Assembly: GCF_005146945.1 (NCBI RefSeq)
Contig: NZ_SWMS01000017.1
Location: 1-64,000 of the forward strand
Length of the DNA: 64,000 nucleotides
Direction of reading: 5' to 3'
Origin: Prauserella endophytica
GTDB taxonomy: Bacteria > Actinomycetota > Actinomycetes > Mycobacteriales > Pseudonocardiaceae
The translations under genes were made by a program, and so were the position numbers. This document shows positions 53,534-63,196 of this stretch, in pieces (position 1 is the first letter of the stretch; each line of letters starts with the position of its first letter). The notes below the pieces were generated by a model. The model was not told where the DNA came from, searched no databases, and saw nothing but the letters and a program-made list of their open reading frames with translations.

Positions 53534-54568
53534 ATGAGTCGTTTCGTCACCAAGCTGGCTGTCTGTGGTGCCGTGGTGGCCGCGTTCGCGGCAGTGCCCG
53601 GTCTGGCACAGGCGCAGGAAAGAGCCGTCGACGAGAACACGGGACCGGTCGCGTTCGCCAACGTCGCCGCCGTGCGGATCGGCGAGGACGGCGGGTCCGT
53701 GATCAGCGAGACACAGCGCTCGCCGCTGTTGCCCGGCACGTCCCGGCTCGCGCAGAGCCGCTCCGCGCTACCCGGATCCGACGGAGAGCGCGAGGCCGTG
53801 GGCCCGCACTACCTGCTGCATCTCGGCACGTTCGCCGACGGCGAGAGCCCCTTCCCCGACGGCGTCGCCAGCCGGGAGCACGACGTCACGGCGACGCTGA
53901 AGGACACCACCGTGCCCACCGCCACCGCCGAGGCCAACTACGCGTTGCGCGACCTCGCCTCCGGCACCACCGTCGTGGCGTTCGAGGACGCCAGGAGCAC
54001 CGTCGAGTGCGCCGCGCCGGACGCGCTCACCGCCGAGACCACCACCGGCCGCCTGTGGGTGCTCGGCGAGGAGCGGGCGGCGCCCACGGGAGACGAGCCG
54101 CTGCGGATCGAGAACCTGCCCTTCGGTCCGCCGGTCGAGGTCGAGGGAGCCGACCCGGAGCAGACGGTCTCCGACATCACGATCGGCAAGGTGACGTCGT
54201 TCGACCAGCTCGTCCGCCAGGACCAGTGGCGCTCCGGCCCGGTCACCACCGCCGCGGGCTGGCGGCTGGAGATCGTCACGCACGTGCGCGACGCCGACGG
54301 CGCCGACCTTCGCGACGTGACCACCCGCTTCGTGCTGGGCGGCGTCAGCTGCTCGCTGCCGGAGGCCTTCACGCCGGTGACGTCGGACCCCGGTGAGGAC
54401 CGCGCGGACCCCGTGGTGCCGGTGAAGATCCCCGCCGGGGCACAGGTGAACACGGGTGCGGGCGAGCCGTTCGGCTGGGCGCTCGTGGGCGGCGGGGTCG
54501 TGCTCGGCGCCGCCGCGCTGCTGCTGGCCAGAGGCCGCAGGCCCGCCACCGCCCGCGCGGAGGAGTAG
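53534..54568 (+). CDS. Secreted protein with a sortase-type C-terminal sorting signal
   Basis: A 344-residue exported protein. A signal peptide spans residues 1-27 (KLAVCGAVVAAFAAVPGLAQA). The C-terminus has a sorting-signal layout: QVNTGAG (about 304-310), a hydrophobic helix (about 314-332) and a basic tail RGRRPATARAEE. The next gene, three bases away, encodes a class F sortase, so this is its likely substrate. The mature domain holds no recognised enzyme motif; TLKDTTVPTATAEANYALRDLASGTTVV is beta-rich. It starts at ATG 53534 with a good GAGGGG site. It could be a surface adhesin or a structural protein. Confidence 0.8.
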   Translation: MSRFVTKLAVCGAVVAAFAAVPGLAQAQERAVDENTGPVAFANVAAVRIGEDGGSVISETQRSPLLPGTSRLAQSRSALPGSDGEREAVGPHYLLHLGTFADGESPFPDGVASREHDVTATLKDTTVPTATAEANYALRDLASGTTVVAFEDARSTVECAAPDALTAETTTGRLWVLGEERAAPTGDEPLRIENLPFGPPVEVEGADPEQTVSDITIGKVTSFDQLVRQDQWRSGPVTTAAGWRLEIVTHVRDADGADLRDVTTRFVLGGVSCSLPEAFTPVTSDPGEDRADPVVPVKIPAGAQVNTGAGEPFGWALVGGGVVLGAAALLLARGRRPATARAEE

Positions 54569-54570
54569 CC

Positions 54571-55233
54571 GTGCCGCGAAGAGGCCTCGCCGCGGCGCTC
54601 GGGCTGCTCGCCGTCGCGGCCGTCGTGGCGGGCACGCTCGTGCTGACCAACGGTGGCGGGCCCGCCGCCGCACCGCCGCCGCCGGTGGTCACCACCACGC
54701 ACGGCCCGCCGCCGTCGAGCACGACGACGCCCTCGAGCACCGAGCTGCGGCCCGAGGCGGTGCCCCTGCGCCATACCCCGGCGGCGCAGCGGCCCGGCAC
54801 GGTGCGGCTGCCCGAGGGCGGCACGGCGACGCTCGTGCGCCGCGAGGTGACCCCTGACGGCACGCTGCCGATCCCGGACGGGCTTCAGGAGGCGACCTGG
54901 TGGGGTGCCGAGCTCGGTGCCGGGCGCGGCGTCGCCCTGCTGTCCGGGCACGTCAACTGGGCGGGCCGGACGGGGCCGTTCGAGCAGCTGTGGCGCTCGC
55001 ACGCGGGCCAGGACGTGACGGTCGTGGACGCGGGCGGCGGCAAGTGGGTCTACCGCGTCACCGACGTGCTGACGCTGCACAAGGACGACCTGCCCGCGCA
55101 CGCGCCCCGGCTCTTCGCGCAGGACGGCCCGCACCGGCTCGTGCTGGTCACGTGCGGTGGCGACTACGTGGGCGGCACCGACGGTTACGAGGACAACCGG
55201 ATCGTCGTCGCGGAGCTCGTCACCCGTCCGTGA
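54571..55233 (+). CDS. Class F sortase
   Basis: A 220-residue sortase. Residues 5-25 form an N-terminal membrane anchor, followed by a Pro/Thr-rich linker. The catalytic set is H127 (LLSGHVNW), C195 (VLVTCGGDYVGG) and R210 (YEDNRIVV). The short size and GHVNW motif fit actinobacterial class F sortases. It follows the proposed substrate gene by two bases, so the two are co-transcribed. Confidence 0.92.
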   Translation: MPRRGLAAALGLLAVAAVVAGTLVLTNGGGPAAAPPPPVVTTTHGPPPSSTTTPSSTELRPEAVPLRHTPAAQRPGTVRLPEGGTATLVRREVTPDGTLPIPDGLQEATWWGAELGAGRGVALLSGHVNWAGRTGPFEQLWRSHAGQDVTVVDAGGGKWVYRVTDVLTLHKDDLPAHAPRLFAQDGPHRLVLVTCGGDYVGGTDGYEDNRIVVAELVTRP

Positions 55234-55323
55234 ACGGTCCATCCCCGGGGACGTGCGGTGCGACACGCGGGCTACGCTGGTAGCTCACTGTCATAGCCGA
55301 TTCCGCATGCCCCGGAGCGTTGA

Positions 55324-56712
<1,389 letters not shown>

Positions 56713-56719
56713 GGCGCCC

Positions 56720-57361
56720 ATGACCTCCCACGTGTCGGCGGCGAGCTGGATCCGGAGGGCGGTCCTCGGTGTCGTGCTCGTGGCGCTGCTCGTGCTCGGC
56801 GGGACCGCGTTCCGGGTCTGGTACGTGGCGCGTGCCGACGACCGGCCCCAGGTCGACGCGATCGTCGTGCTCGGTGCGGCGCAGTACAACGGCGTGCCCT
56901 CGAAGATCTTCGAGGCCAGGCTGTCCCACGCCAAGGACCTGTACGACGAGGGCGTCGCCGGGCACATCGTCACCTCCGGCGGCAACCGGGAGGGCGACGC
57001 CTACACCGAGGCGGAGGCCGGGGCGAACTGGCTCGTGGAGAACGGTGTGCCGAGCGCGAGCACGATCGCGGTGGGGGAGGGCAGCGACACGCTGCGTTCC
57101 CTGCAGGCCGTGGCCGACGCGATCCACGCCAGGGGCTGGAGCACGGTGGTGATCGTGAGCGACCCGTGGCACTCGCTGCGCGCGGGCACGATGGCCGAGG
57201 ACGTGGGGCTGGAGGCGTTCACGTCGCCGACCCACACGGGCCCCATCGTGCAGACCCGCGAGACGCAGGCCCGCTACATCTTCCGCGAGACCGGGGCGCT
57301 GCTGTACTACCGGTTGTCGAAGAACCCTGCGGACAACATCGGCGGCACCGGCCTGCGGTAA
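56720..57361 (+). CDS. YdcF/DUF218-family protein
   Basis: A 213-residue protein with one N-terminal membrane segment (about 10-32) and the DUF218 core: DAIVVLGAAQYNGVPSKIFEARLSHA, GHIVTSGGN and VVIVSDPWHSLRAGTMAEDVG. Related proteins (SanA, YdcF) act at the cell envelope; biochemical function is unknown. It lies 8 bases after glyS and before dgt. Confidence 0.88.
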   Translation: MTSHVSAASWIRRAVLGVVLVALLVLGGTAFRVWYVARADDRPQVDAIVVLGAAQYNGVPSKIFEARLSHAKDLYDEGVAGHIVTSGGNREGDAYTEAEAGANWLVENGVPSASTIAVGEGSDTLRSLQAVADAIHARGWSTVVIVSDPWHSLRAGTMAEDVGLEAFTSPTHTGPIVQTRETQARYIFRETGALLYYRLSKNPADNIGGTGLR

Positions 57362-57379
57362 CGCATAAAGTGGCGTTCG

Positions 57380-58657
57380 ATGAACGCCGTCTACAGCGAG
57401 CACGACCGCGAGCGCAGGCACGCCGAGCCGCCGAAACGGGCCGCGCTGCCCGGCGCCCGCGGTGACGGGCGCAGCCCGTTCGCGCGCGACCGGGCCAGGG
57501 TGCTGCACTCGGCCGCCCTGCGCAGGCTCGCCGGGAAGACGCAGGTCGTCGGGCCGGGGGAGGGCGCCGAGGTCAGCGGTGTCCCGCGCACGCGGCTGAC
57601 CCACTCGCTCGAGGTCGCCCAGATCGGCAGGGGCATCGCCGCCGAGCTGGGCGCCGATCCCGACCTGGTCGACACCGCGGGCCTCGCCCACGACATCGGG
57701 CACCCGCCGTTCGGGCACAACGGCGAGCAGGCGCTCAACGAGGCGGCCCTGGCGTGCGGCGGCTTCGAGGGCAACGCGCAGACGTTGCGCATCCTCACCC
57801 GGCTCGAGCCGAAGGTGCTCGGCGACGGTGACGAGGCCGCGGGGCTCAACCTCACGCGCGCGTGCCTCGACGCGGCCACGAAGTACCCATGGCCGCGCGA
57901 GGAGGGCACGGCGAAGTTCGGCGTGTACGCCGACGACCTCGACGTCTTCCGCTGGATGCGCGAGGGCGTACCCGGGCGGAGCACGTGCCTCGAGGCGCAG
58001 ATCATGGACTGGGCCGACGACGTGGCGTACTCGGTGCACGACGTGGAGGACGGCGTGCTCGCGGGCCGCATCTCACTGAGCGTGCTCGCGGACGCCGAGG
58101 AGCGGACCGCCGTGGCCGAGCTCGCGGCCAGGCACTTCACGAGCAGTTCGGTGTCCATTGTGGAGCGTGCGGCGAAGGAGCTGCTGAACCTGCCGGTGGT
58201 GGCGGCGCTCGCGGCGAACGGCTACGACTCGTCGCTGTCCGCGCAGGTCGCGCTCAAGCGGCTCACCAGCGAACTGGTGGGCCGCTTCGCCTCCGCCGCC
58301 GTCACCGGGACCCGCGATGCCCACGGTGACGGGCCGCTGCGGCGCTACGAGGCGCGGCTGGCAGTGCCGGAACAGGTCGGCGCCGAGGTGGCGCTGCTCA
58401 AGGCGCTCGCGTTGCGCTACGTGATGAGCGACCGGCGCAGGCTGGCCATGCAGGAGGGCCAGCGGCAGCTGCTCGTGGAGCTGGTCGACGTGGTGGCCCG
58501 GCGCGCTCCCGAGTCGCTCGACCCGATCTTCCTGCCCGCGTGGGAGGCGGCCGGGGACGACGCGGCGAAGCTGCGCGTGGTGATCGACCAGCTCGCCTCG
58601 CTCACCGACGCGCAGGCCCACGCGTGGCACGCGTGGCACACGGGGCGGCACAGTTAG
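57380..58657 (+). CDS. dgt: Deoxyguanosinetriphosphate triphosphohydrolase-like protein
   Basis: A 425-residue HD-domain hydrolase. [18 protein letters not shown] precedes the HD pair [22 protein letters not shown], and [18 protein letters not shown] completes the metal site. It hydrolyses dNTPs to nucleoside and tripolyphosphate. Its position before dnaG matches Rv2344c in mycobacteria, although here a serpin and three other genes intervene. Confidence 0.94.
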   Translation: MNAVYSEHDRERRHAEPPKRAALPGARGDGRSPFARDRARVLHSAALRRLAGKTQVVGPGEGAEVSGVPRTRLTHSLEVAQIGRGIAAELGADPDLVDTAGLAHDIGHPPFGHNGEQALNEAALACGGFEGNAQTLRILTRLEPKVLGDGDEAAGLNLTRACLDAATKYPWPREEGTAKFGVYADDLDVFRWMREGVPGRSTCLEAQIMDWADDVAYSVHDVEDGVLAGRISLSVLADAEERTAVAELAARHFTSSSVSIVERAAKELLNLPVVAALAANGYDSSLSAQVALKRLTSELVGRFASAAVTGTRDAHGDGPLRRYEARLAVPEQVGAEVALLKALALRYVMSDRRRLAMQEGQRQLLVELVDVVARRAPESLDPIFLPAWEAAGDDAAKLRVVIDQLASLTDAQAHAWHAWHTGRHS

Positions 58658-58685
58658 CTCACAGTAAGGGCGGTAACTTCGAAGG

Positions 58686-59798
58686 ATGTCCGTCACCGGC
58701 CAGGAACGCGCACACCTCCGCTTCGCACTCGCGGTGCACCGTGCCGCCGCCGGAGCCGGGAACGCCTGCTACTCGCCGTACTCCGCCGCGAGCGCACTCG
58801 GGCTGGTGACCAGCGCGGCGCGCGGCGTCACCGCCGAGGAGGCCGCCGCGCTGCTCGCCGGGTCGGTCGAGGGCGCCGCGGAACAGGCCGGGATGCTGCG
58901 CGAGGCCGCGGAGCTGACGCCGAGGGCGGGGCAGGAGGAGCCCGTGCTCGAGGTGTCCAACACGCTGTGGGCGTGGGACGGGCTGGCGCTCAAGCGCGAC
59001 TTCCTCACCGAGCTGGCGAGCTGGCCGTCGGGCGGGGTCGCGGGCGCGCCGTTCGTCGAGGACCCCGAGGCCGCCCGCGCCGCGATCAACGCCGACGTCG
59101 CGAAGGCGACCCGCGAGCTGATCCCCGAGCTGCTGCCGCAGGGCACGGTGGGAGAGGACACCGTCGCGACCCTCGTCAACGCTCTGTATCTGCGCGTGGC
59201 CTGGACCTACCCGTTCCGGGAGGCGGAGACCGCCGACTCGGACTTCCACGCGCCGTCGGGCACCCGCCGCGTGCCCATGATGCGCCAGTCCGAGCGGCTC
59301 TCCTACGCCGAGCGCCACGGCTGGCGACTCGTGTCGCTGCCCGCGGTCGGTGACGTGGAGGCCGTGGTGCTGCTGCCGGACGGCGAGCTCGCCGAGCAGG
59401 AGTCCACGATGGACGAGGACCTGCTCGCGGATCTGCTGTCCGCCAAGCGCGGGGCCATGGTGAACCTGTCGCTGCCGCGGCTGTCGCTGGACGTGCGCAC
59501 CGGGCTCAAGCCCGTGCTGCGCTCGCTCGGCGTGCACACCATGTTCACGCCGGAGGCCGACTTCGGCGGGCTCACCGACGATCCGCGGCTGCTCGTGTCG
59601 GACGTGCTGCATCAGGCCGTGCTGAGGCTCGACGAGGCCGGACTCGAGGGAGCCGCCGCCACCGCGGTGGCGATGCGGCTGGTCTCGATGCCGGTCGGCG
59701 AGCCGGTGACGGTCACGGTGGACCGCCCGTTCCTTCTCCTCGTCCGGCACAGCGGCACCGGGGCCGTCTACTTCCTGGCCCGGGTCGTCGAGCCGTGA
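58686..59798 (+). CDS. Serpin-family protease inhibitor
   Basis: A 370-residue serpin, close to the usual core length. It has CYSPYSAASALGLVTSAARGVTAEE, VSNTLWAW, ATLVNALYLRVAWTYPF and the terminal DRPFLLLVRHSGTGAVYFLARVVEP. The hinge of the reactive loop reads EAGLEGAAATAV, with the small residues at P12-P8 needed for loop insertion, so it is probably inhibitory. Counting from the hinge puts P1 near Val-Ser, though the loop is about four residues longer than in antitrypsin. There is no signal peptide, so it is likely cytoplasmic. Serpins are sporadic in bacteria. Confidence 0.93.
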   Translation: MSVTGQERAHLRFALAVHRAAAGAGNACYSPYSAASALGLVTSAARGVTAEEAAALLAGSVEGAAEQAGMLREAAELTPRAGQEEPVLEVSNTLWAWDGLALKRDFLTELASWPSGGVAGAPFVEDPEAARAAINADVAKATRELIPELLPQGTVGEDTVATLVNALYLRVAWTYPFREAETADSDFHAPSGTRRVPMMRQSERLSYAERHGWRLVSLPAVGDVEAVVLLPDGELAEQESTMDEDLLADLLSAKRGAMVNLSLPRLSLDVRTGLKPVLRSLGVHTMFTPEADFGGLTDDPRLLVSDVLHQAVLRLDEAGLEGAAATAVAMRLVSMPVGEPVTVTVDRPFLLLVRHSGTGAVYFLARVVEP

Positions 59799-61582
59799 CG
59801 GCGGCCGCCGACATGCGGTCGCCGGCCGCCGAGGTCCCACGCGTCCGGTGGCCGTACCGGGGGCGGATCGCCGACATCGCGGTGCTGTCGGCGTACGTGC
59901 TGGCCGCGTTCCTCGTCTACCGTCCACTGTGGATGAACCTGGGCAGCGGGTACCTCAGCAGCAGCGTGCAGGACCAGAACATGTGGGAGTGGTTCTTCGC
60001 GGTCACGGCCCGTTCCGTGCTGCACCTGGAGAATCCGCTCTTCTCGGACTTCCAGAACTACCCGCTCGGCGTGAACCTCATGGCCAACACGGCCATGCTC
60101 GGCGTCGGCATCCCGCTCACACCCGTGACCGTACTGTTCGGGCCCACCACCACATGGGCGCTGACCCTGACCGGCGGCCTCGCCGCGACGGCCGGGGCCT
60201 GGTACTGGGTGCTCTCCCGGCACGTCGTCGACACCCGCGCCGGCGCGGCGATCGGAGCCGCGTTCTGCGCGTTCGCCCCGTCGATCATCTCCCACGCCAA
60301 CGCGCACCCGAACTTCGTCGTGCTGTTCCTGCTGCCCTTCATCGTGCTGCGGCTGCTCAAGCTCGCCCGCGGGGAACGGCCCGTGCGCAACGGCGTGCTG
60401 CTCGGACTGCTCGTGACCTACCAGGTGTTCCTCGGCGAGGAGCCGCTGCTGATCGCGGCCACCACGATGGCGGTGTTCGCGATCGTCTACGCGCTGTCGC
60501 GGCCCGAGGAGGCCCTCGCCATGGCGAGGCCGCTTGGCGCCGGGATCCTCGTCGGCGCGGGAGTGACGTTCGCGCTCGTGGCGTTCCCGCTGTGGTGGCA
60601 GTTCGCGGGCCCGCAGAGCTACGGCAGCATCGAGCACGGCCTGCTGGGCAACGACGCGGCGGCGTTCACGTCGTTCGCCACCGAGTCGCTGGCCGGGGAC
60701 GCGGAGACGGCCGAGAAGCTCTCGCTCAACCGCACCGAGGAGAACGCCTTCTTCGGCTGGCCGCTGGTGCTGCTGCTCACCGCGGTGACCATCGCGCTGT
60801 GGCGCGTGGCGGCCGCGAGGGCGCTCGCGGTGGCGATGTTCGCGCTCGCGTGGATCTCGATGGGTGTGCTGCTCGTCGTGGACGGCGAACCCACGTCGAT
60901 CCCCGGCCCCTGGATGCTGCTGTTCGACCTGCCGCTGTACGAGTCGGTGCTGGAGTCGCGGTTCGCGCTGGGCGCCGTGGTCCCGGCGGGGATCCTGCTC
61001 GCCATGGCCACCGAGCGGGTGCTGCGGCTGAACCTCGCGCCCGACTGGGGCCATGCCGCGCGCATCGGCTGGTTCGGCGCGCTCGCGTTCGCGCTCGTGC
61101 CGATCGCCCCCACCGAGCTGCGCGTGCACGAGCGCGACCCGGTGCCGCAGTTCTTCGCCGACGGCACCTGGCGCCAGTACGTGGAGCCCGGCGGTTCGGT
61201 GGTCGTGGTGCCGCTGCCCGACACCGGTGACGCCGAGGCCCTGCACTGGCAGGTGAAGGCCGGTTTCGGCTTCCCGCTGGCCGAGGGCTACTTCGTCGGC
61301 CCCTCGGCCGACGGCCGCGGCACCTACGGCGCCGTGCGTCGCCCGGTGTCGGAGCTGCTCGAACAGGTCGCCGACACCGGCGTGGCGCCGGCCATCTCGC
61401 CGGCGGGCAAGCGGCAGGCGGCGGCGGACCTGCGGTACTGGGAAGCCGATGTCGTGGTGCTGCCCATGGCGGCCGACCAGGCCGACGCCCTGCGCACCAC
61501 GGTCGACCGGTTGCTGGACCAGGACGCCCGCCCGGTCGGCGGCATGTGGGTGTGGGACGTCCGCGCTGTCACACCCGGCTGA
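59795..61582 (+). CDS. Polytopic membrane protein (GT-C-like)
   Basis: A 595-residue protein with about 10-11 membrane segments and a C-terminal soluble domain (about 440-590). The first extracytoplasmic loop holds acidic residues (SSSVQDQNMWEWFFAV and FSDFQNYPLGVNLMANT), as in GT-C glycosyltransferases and related mannosyl/arabinosyl transferase-like proteins. The catalytic Asp is not certain, so it is called GT-C-like only. The GTG start overlaps the serpin stop by 4 bases. Confidence 0.75.
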   Translation: MTAAADMRSPAAEVPRVRWPYRGRIADIAVLSAYVLAAFLVYRPLWMNLGSGYLSSSVQDQNMWEWFFAVTARSVLHLENPLFSDFQNYPLGVNLMANTAMLGVGIPLTPVTVLFGPTTTWALTLTGGLAATAGAWYWVLSRHVVDTRAGAAIGAAFCAFAPSIISHANAHPNFVVLFLLPFIVLRLLKLARGERPVRNGVLLGLLVTYQVFLGEEPLLIAATTMAVFAIVYALSRPEEALAMARPLGAGILVGAGVTFALVAFPLWWQFAGPQSYGSIEHGLLGNDAAAFTSFATESLAGDAETAEKLSLNRTEENAFFGWPLVLLLTAVTIALWRVAAARALAVAMFALAWISMGVLLVVDGEPTSIPGPWMLLFDLPLYESVLESRFALGAVVPAGILLAMATERVLRLNLAPDWGHAARIGWFGALAFALVPIAPTELRVHERDPVPQFFADGTWRQYVEPGGSVVVVPLPDTGDAEALHWQVKAGFGFPLAEGYFVGPSADGRGTYGAVRRPVSELLEQVADTGVAPAISPAGKRQAAADLRYWEADVVVLPMAADQADALRTTVDRLLDQDARPVGGMWVWDVRAVTPG

Positions 61583-61631
61583 GCTGTCTCGTCCAGCTGG
61601 TGACCCCGTCAGTCACCACAGGAGGAGACCG

Positions 61632-62213
61632 ATGCCCCGCATTTCCGGAGTGCCCACCAAGGACGCCGGCCTGCTCGTCCGGTTGAGCTACCGCTTCGCC
61701 CGCAAACGTTTCGGCGCCGTGCCCGAGCCGATCACCGTCAGCGCCCACCACCGTCCGCTGCTGTGGACGTACGCGGTGCACGAGCTGATGGCGGAGAAGG
61801 CGTCGCGCTCGCTGCCGGTCACCGTGCGTGAGCTGGCCGTCTACCGCACGGCCGTGCGGCTCGGCTGCTCGTGGTGCGTCGACTTCGGCACGATGCTGCA
61901 GAAGCACAAGGGGCTCGACATCGACCGCCTCAAGGAGATCGACGACTACGCGACGTCACCCAAGTTCACCCACCAGGAGCGGCTCGCGCTCGCCTACGCC
62001 GACGCGATGACCGACAGCCCGGTGAGCGTCACCGACGAGCAGGTGGCGGAGCTGGAGCGGGAGTTCGGCCACAAGGGCGTCGTCGAGCTCACCTACCAGA
62101 TCGGCCTCGAGAACATGCGGGCCAGGATCAACAGCGCCCTGGACATCACCGACCAGGGCTTCACCTCGGGCGACGCCTGCCGGGTCCCGGTGCCCGCCGA
62201 TCAGCCCTCCTGA
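61632..62213 (+). CDS. Carboxymuconolactone decarboxylase/AhpD-like protein
   Basis: A 193-residue helical protein with the AhpD-type redox pair in LGCSWCVDFGTMLQKHKG (CxxC) and the following LTYQIGLENMRARINSALDI. Such proteins act as alkyl hydroperoxidase-like reductases. GGAGGAG lies 5-8 bases before ATG 61632. The last 13 bases overlap the end of the convergent SigJ-type sigma factor gene; CMD-family genes are often partnered with this sigma class. Confidence 0.9.
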   Translation: MPRISGVPTKDAGLLVRLSYRFARKRFGAVPEPITVSAHHRPLLWTYAVHELMAEKASRSLPVTVRELAVYRTAVRLGCSWCVDFGTMLQKHKGLDIDRLKEIDDYATSPKFTHQERLALAYADAMTDSPVSVTDEQVAELEREFGHKGVVELTYQIGLENMRARINSALDITDQGFTSGDACRVPVPADQPS

Positions 62214-63142
62214 CCGGCGACGCGTCCCGCCCGCTCCAGCTTGTCAGGGTTGGCCTGGTCGTAGATCGTGACGACCTTGCCGTCGCGGACCGAGAACGTC
62301 TGCACGTGCGCGTCGAGGTCGCGGTAGCCCTCGCCGGGCGCGGGCGGGACGTACACGCCGAGGTCGCCGTTGACCAGCACCGGCCGCGCGCTGTTGAACG
62401 CGCCGGGCTTGTAGACCTGCAGGAGGCCCTGGAGGAAGCGCATGATCTTCTCGGCGCCGACCATGATCCGGCGGGTGGTTCTGGCCTTGCCGTTGGAGTC
62501 GCCGATGAGCACCACGTCGGGGTGCAGCACCTCGGCCACGGCGTGCACGTCGCCGCTCATGACGGCCGTCAGGAAGCGCTCCAGGATCTCGCGCTGCTCG
62601 TCCAGGCTCTCGCGGGACGGCGGGTCGGCGTCGGCCAGCGCCCGCCGTCCGCGCGAGGCGTACTGACGAGCGGTGTCGGGCGAGACGCCGAGGATGTCCG
62701 CGATCTCGGAGAACGGCACCGAGAAGGCGTCGTGGAGCACGAACGCGACGCGCTGCTCGGGCCTGAGCTTGTCCAGCACCACCATCGCGGCCATGCGCAC
62801 GCCGTCGTCGCGCACGACGGTCTCCAGCGGATCCTCGCTGGCCGGGGCGCCCAGCGGGGTGACGATCGGCTCGGGCAGCCACTCGCCGACGTACTGCTCC
62901 CTGCGCGCGGTGGCCGAGCGCAGCCGGTCGAGGCAGATGCGCCCCACGACCGTCGTGAGCCACGCCCGCAACTCGTGGATCTCGTCCTGTTTCTCCCGCG
63001 GCAGCGCGCTGAGCCGCAGCCACGCCTCCTGCACGGCGTCCTCGGAGTCGGCGAGCGAGCCGGTGAGCCGGTAGGCCACCGCGATCAGGTGGGAGCGGTG
63101 CGCGGAGAACTTCTCGGCGAGTGCGTTCCCGGTGACGGTCAT
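62201..63142 (-). CDS. sigJ: ECF sigma factor, SigJ type with SnoaL-like C-terminal domain
   Basis: A 313-residue sigma factor. Region 2 is at residues 10-80 (AVAYRLTGSLADSEDAVQEAWLRL), region 4 at about 120-170 (LRPEQRVAFVLHDAFSVPFSEIADILGVSPDTARQYASRGRRAL), and a SnoaL-like domain at about 185-300 (LERFLTAVMSGDVHAVAEVLHPDVV). This fusion is the ECF41/SigJ class, where the extra domain controls activity in place of a separate anti-sigma factor. ATG 63142 is used; a much longer open frame upstream is a dnaG shadow. Confidence 0.93.
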   Translation of the reverse strand: MTVTGNALAEKFSAHRSHLIAVAYRLTGSLADSEDAVQEAWLRLSALPREKQDEIHELRAWLTTVVGRICLDRLRSATARREQYVGEWLPEPIVTPLGAPASEDPLETVVRDDGVRMAAMVVLDKLRPEQRVAFVLHDAFSVPFSEIADILGVSPDTARQYASRGRRALADADPPSRESLDEQREILERFLTAVMSGDVHAVAEVLHPDVVLIGDSNGKARTTRRIMVGAEKIMRFLQGLLQVYKPGAFNSARPVLVNGDLGVYVPPAPGEGYRDLDAHVQTFSVRDGKVVTIYDQANPDKLERAGRVAGQEG

Positions 63143-63196
63143 AGGCCGAGTATGGCCGAAGACCTCCGTGTCGCGGAGGACACTAGAGTGGGTCCC

